In this document: one piece after another, positions 22,017-25,035 of the stretch
Position numbering within the stretch: the stretch's first letter is position 1
Layout: the number at the start of each line of letters is the position of its first letter
Assembly: GCA_002423495.1 (NCBI GenBank)
Contig: DIWN01000013.1
Location: 20,760-45,794 of the forward strand
DNA: 25,035 nt
Origin: Anaerolineaceae bacterium UBA6105
Lineage (GTDB): Bacteria; Chloroflexota; Anaerolineae; Anaerolineales; Anaerolineaceae
Direction: 5' to 3'
Program-made: the position numbers and the translations under genes
Notes under the pieces: model-generated
Databases searched by the model: none
What the model was told of the DNA's origin: nothing
Seen by the model: the letters and a program-made list of their open reading frames with translations, nothing else

Positions 22017-24143
22017 TCATTTCAAGATGATCGGCAAAGAAAGCCCGTAGCCCGGAGAAACTTTCATCCCATAGAGTACCGCAGTGCCTGTCAGGTTGGT
22101 GAAGGCCGGCTCGGCTTTGACATAAACTGTCTGGTTTTTTGGGACCATCACTCCCAGGCTGGTGCTGCTGTTCACGGCTGGCGCGGTTGCGCTGCCCAGC
22201 AGCGTGCTGCCATCAGCAGCATAGACCGACAGGCGCACTGCCGCGCCGCCGCCAATTGTTCGCGCAAAAAGAAAATAGCGCTCGTGATCACCCGTCCAGA
22301 ACTGGAACCAATCCGCGTCACCCAAGCCGCAGATATTGCGCTGATTTTCCACTCCCAGGCTGATGAGCACTGCCGCGGCTGCACTGTCATCCTGCTCCGC
22401 GGCATCTTCCACGCAGGTGGCAGGTGTGCTGACGGTGACTTCAGCCGCATCCCCTGCCGGCCAGGCTTCAGGCTGCCCATTGCTATCGATCGCGCGCATA
22501 CGAAAGCCATAACTTACACCCGGCATCCCCACGAACCACGCCACCCTTGCCCCGGCATGATAAGTCATTTGGTGAGCCTCGGACCAAGCTTCGGCTCCCT
22601 GGCGCCACTGGATCTGGAATGAAGCAATGCCAGCTCCCGATTCAGTTGCCGTCCAGTTGAGCATGAATGCCGTCCCATCATAAGTGTTTGGCGCGGTCAT
22701 CTGGCTGACAGGAGGCGGGCAGGCATGATCCACCAGGATGGTACGGCGGGAGAGCAAACTGACCACGTTGCCCTCATGATCCCAGATTTTTAGAGCAACC
22801 TCCAGCGGACCGTTCAGCGGTCCAGCCTGGCACAAGTTCACATCCCAATCAAACACGCCCGCAGTGTTTGGATTGCTAACCCGCGGATCAATTTCGCGCC
22901 AGCTTCCGCCGATAAAGCCTTGCAGCACCGCGGTTTTGACGCGCACATCGTCTTGCGTGCTGGCAGTCACGTCCATCAGCGGGTTGCTGCCCGTCGCCAC
23001 CACCGCTCCAACCACAGGGCGCGATAGCTGCCCGGTGGGAGGGTTGGCGCCAGTATTCCCTGATGTGAACCAATCATTACTTGGGTTCAGCGGGTCAGAC
23101 TTGTTTCCAAGGCACTGTGTCGCGTCGTCATAGATTGGCAGGTGGGTGACCTCGTAGCAGGTACGGGGAATGCCATTATTGATCGTCACGTCCGTAAAAC
23201 GCGCATCCACCGAAACGCCCCAGGGATAGCCGTCACCACCGTACCAAAATGATGTAACAACCATGAAATGGACATGCTCGGAAGTGCTGTAGCCGGTGTC
23301 ATCCGTATCGCCTATGTAGGTTCCCCTCCCGACGTAAACTCCCGGAACGAGATGATTGGGTACAGTGCCGTAGGCAAGATGCAAGTAGATCTGGTATGCT
23401 CCGCCAACAACGTCCTGCAAAACGATGTAATTGGTGCAGGCTGTGCTGCCGTCCGCGCAGCTGTCCCGCGAGGAGACAACCGTGCCTGCACGGGCTGCAA
23501 CCAGGGGGAAATGACCGACATCGGTGAAGTCGTAGGCATACTGGCAGACGTTTTGACCACAACTTGGATAACCAAGGGAAGGATAATCATGGAAGTGCAG
23601 AACGGAACCCTCAAGCTTGTGGGCAGTGCCTTTGACGTAGGGAAGGTAATAGCCCCAGACGGTCTGCGGGCTTGCATTGAGTGCTTGCGAATCGGGAGGT
23701 TGGAACTCCGCCGGCAAATATCCTTCAGGTAACTGGCTGAGAACCTCGTCCCAGCCCGGATCGCCCCTCAGCAGCACCTGCCAGCCATCGGTGGATAGGC
23801 TTGCCAACACAATGCCGGGTTCGGTCGCGAATATCCGCCCGCTATAGTCTCGCAGCGCGAGCCAGAGCACAGCGCTTTTCCCGTCCGGGGAGATGAAGGC
23901 CTCATCCAGCACCGGCTCGAATAAATTTGCTAATGGATCGTTACTGTTTACTGCCAGGGATTGGGTGTAGCGCTGCTGGTAGGCCTGCCAAAGCGCCTGC
24001 TTTTCGGCTTCGCTCGCGATCTGAGGGGGCTGCGTACCAGCAGATATGAGCAAGATCATCGAAAGCAAACCTAACACGCCCAATCCGATGAACCGAATTA
24101 ATTGGTGCCAATTTGCGCTGCGTGATCGAAGAAAAGAGGACAT
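22017..24143 (-). CDS. Secreted M23-type peptidase-like protein with FnIII and PPC-like domains
   Basis: 708 residues. N-terminal signal or anchor helix at about 17-36. An unassigned N-terminal region (40-170) is followed by an M23 (LytM) domain at about 195-295. That domain has D205 in QYAYDF, H255 in YLHLAYG, and H290/H292 in the HxH motif. The first zinc ligand, normally His (HxxxD), is Gln201 here. Then come an Ig-like segment (about 373-472), a fibronectin III domain (475-573), a PPC-like beta domain (580-690), and the tail YGLSLPIILK. M23 enzymes cut peptidoglycan cross-links, but many relatives only bind. The ATG at 24143 has a weak GAGA; GTG 24152 is an alternative. Convergent with osmC. 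Confidence 0.85.
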   Translation of the reverse strand: MSSFLRSRSANWHQLIRFIGLGVLGLLSMILLISAGTQPPQIASEAEKQALWQAYQQRYTQSLAVNSNDPLANLFEPVLDEAFISPDGKSAVLWLALRDYSGRIFATEPGIVLASLSTDGWQVLLRGDPGWDEVLSQLPEGYLPAEFQPPDSQALNASPQTVWGYYLPYVKGTAHKLEGSVLHFHDYPSLGYPSCGQNVCQYAYDFTDVGHFPLVAARAGTVVSSRDSCADGSTACTNYIVLQDVVGGAYQIYLHLAYGTVPNHLVPGVYVGRGTYIGDTDDTGYSTSEHVHFMVVTSFWYGGDGYPWGVSVDARFTDVTINNGIPRTCYEVTHLPIYDDATQCLGNKSDPLNPSNDWFTSGNTGANPPTGQLSRPVVGAVVATGSNPLMDVTASTQDDVRVKTAVLQGFIGGSWREIDPRVSNPNTAGVFDWDVNLCQAGPLNGPLEVALKIWDHEGNVVSLLSRRTILVDHACPPPVSQMTAPNTYDGTAFMLNWTATESGAGIASFQIQWRQGAEAWSEAHQMTYHAGARVAWFVGMPGVSYGFRMRAIDSNGQPEAWPAGDAAEVTVSTPATCVEDAAEQDDSAAAAVLISLGVENQRNICGLGDADWFQFWTGDHERYFLFARTIGGGAAVRLSVYAADGSTLLGSATAPAVNSSTSLGVMVPKNQTVYVKAEPAFTNLTGTAVLYGMKVSPGYGLSLPIILK

Positions 24144-24332
24144 AGTTCTCACAGTGCAATTTTCAAGCCAGAGATGAGGTTGGCGCGCCAGCTGGGTAGA
24201 AAAACAGCCAGACTTGTTTTACAAGAAAAAAATGATTCGGTAATAACCCTGAAGCAAAGAAAAGGTTACTAGATCCTTGATTTCGATCCATACCAGAAGG
24301 ACTAAGCCAAATTGTACGCGCGAATATGCTAA

Positions 24333-24370
24333 TAAAAAAACAGAAGGAATGAAAGAGTATCATCCTTCTG
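24333..24370 (-). terminator. Rho-independent terminator after the Pro/Thr-rich protein gene
   Basis: On the - strand, CAGAAGGATGA, a 7-nt loop, TCATTCCTTCTG (one bulged base), then a run of seven T (24340-24334). The 8-bp outer part (24341-24348 with 24363-24370) is perfect. It lies 55 nt after the stop at 24425. Confidence 0.8.
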
Positions 24371-24424
24371 TCAACTATGTACAAATTTTTAAGTGATCAA
24401 ATATCCAGGCTCAGTAAAAATTAC

Positions 24425-25035
24425 TTACCTCAGGAGGGATTCCAAAAAACAGAAAGTTAATATGGGCTCAACGAAACCAGTATCTTCAGCCTTGACGAAG
24501 TTTGCTATTATCGTTATATCCCCAGTTACCGTGAATGAATGGGGGTTATCTGTGCCATTGTAGCCTTCACTCCATCCTGTGAATGACCAATTAGTCTTTG
24601 GTGAAGCACTGATTTTAGCAGTTTTTCCAGCCGCGTAAGTTCCACCTCCTGATACAGTACCATGACTGTTATCATCAACCAACAGTGTGACATTGTATAA
24701 TATTACCGGTGGTTCTTCCGTGATAAATGGCGGAGGTGTGGTCGCCGTCGGCGGTATTGGTGTCGTTGCTGTCGGTGGCACCGGCGTCGCTGTCGGAGTT
24801 GGAGTGTGGGTCGGGGTGAACGTCGCCGTCGGAATTGCAGTTGGTGTGTCAGTCGGAGTAAATGTAGCAGTCGGCTCGTCAGTGCGCCTCTCCTGCGTCC
24901 CGGTTAGCATGATTGGAACCGGGGTCGAAGTGGGGGTTGGGGTAGGCTCGGGCACAACACCAGCGTCCATACACCGGTTGCATTTAATGTTATATGCCCA
25001 AAGTTCATCATAAAGGCCGGGAATGATATCCATTG
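24425..25035 (-). CDS. Pro/Thr-rich surface protein with InlB-type B-repeat domain, 5' end cut by window edge
   Basis: At least 202 residues from an ATG at 25033, but the frame is open to the window edge and no signal peptide is seen, so the true N-terminus probably lies outside. After a short segment with a CNRC motif comes a 70-residue Pro/Thr linker made of PTATFTPT-, PTPTATPVP- and PPTATT-like units. Then follows a domain of about 70 residues, YNVTLLVDDNSHGTVSGG to ITIIANF. It contains the GxGTYAAGKTAKISASP and W.FTGWSEG features of the divergent InlB B-repeat / Flg_new family, a beta-rich domain of surface proteins. The last 20 residues are hydrophobic. The linker style is common in Chloroflexota secreted proteins. 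Function is unknown; surface attachment or binding is a guess. Confidence 0.75.
   Translation of the reverse strand, partial: MDIIPGLYDELWAYNIKCNRCMDAGVVPEPTPTPTSTPVPIMLTGTQERRTDEPTATFTPTDTPTAIPTATFTPTHTPTPTATPVPPTATTPIPPTATTPPPFITEEPPVILYNVTLLVDDNSHGTVSGGGTYAAGKTAKISASPKTNWSFTGWSEGYNGTDNPHSFTVTGDITIIANFVKAEDTGFVEPILTFCFLESLLR

Noticed and set aside
23268..23732. 154-codon frame on the + strand inside the M23 gene
   Set aside because: It is a shadow of the real gene on the other strand, without a domain match.
24687..25013. Val/Gly-rich + strand frame at the right edge
   Set aside because: It is the complement of the PTATPT-coding repeats and merely mirrors their periodicity.

Overview
This window looks like a chromosomal segment of a Chloroflexota bacterium, probably of the Anaerolineae type. 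That is an inference. It rests on the Pro/Thr-rich 'PTATPTPT' linker of a secreted protein at the right edge, on a secreted protein ending in a hydrophobic '-LPIILK' tail, and on intergenic DNA rich in short inverted repeats. No rRNA, tRNA, CRISPR array, transposase or phage gene was seen.

Layout: (1) 1-3853, + strand: the 3' part of dnaK, then dnaJ and prmA, a protein-folding and ribosome-modification operon. (2) 3854-4814: no gene, but a mosaic of structured repeats. (3) 4815-9600, - strand: a complete BMP-family ABC importer, probably for nucleosides, in the order permease, permease, lipoprotein binding protein, twin ATPase. (4) 9601-10059: a divergent promoter region. (5) 10060-12162, +: membrane H+-pyrophosphatase. 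(6) 12163-12851: another repeat block and the 3' remnant of a yitT-like gene. (7) 12852-18473, -: a tight four-gene operon, FadR-type regulator, GlpD-type dehydrogenase, alkyl-DHAP-synthase-like flavoenzyme and FGGY kinase. It has a good sigma70-like promoter with a FadR-like operator at the predicted start of transcription. (8) 18797-20768, +: a cupin, a PadR regulator and a DUF368 membrane protein. (9) 20834-21933: a 2H phosphoesterase (-) and an OsmC protein (+) with a clear terminator. (10) 22017-25035, -: a large secreted M23/FnIII/PPC-like protein and the 3' part of a Pro/Thr-rich protein with an InlB-type repeat domain.

Two things stand out. First, three copies (184-186 bp) of a repeat start and end with the inverted repeat GTAGGGCGAGATTG. 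Each can fold either as two bulged hairpins or as a four-way cloverleaf, and two shorter elements (66-76 bp) share the same plan with different arm sequences. Second, a FadR-type regulator, which in known cases senses acyl-CoA, heads an operon of glycerol-phosphate and ether-lipid-type enzymes. This suggests a lipid-linked glycerol or alkylglycerol pathway.
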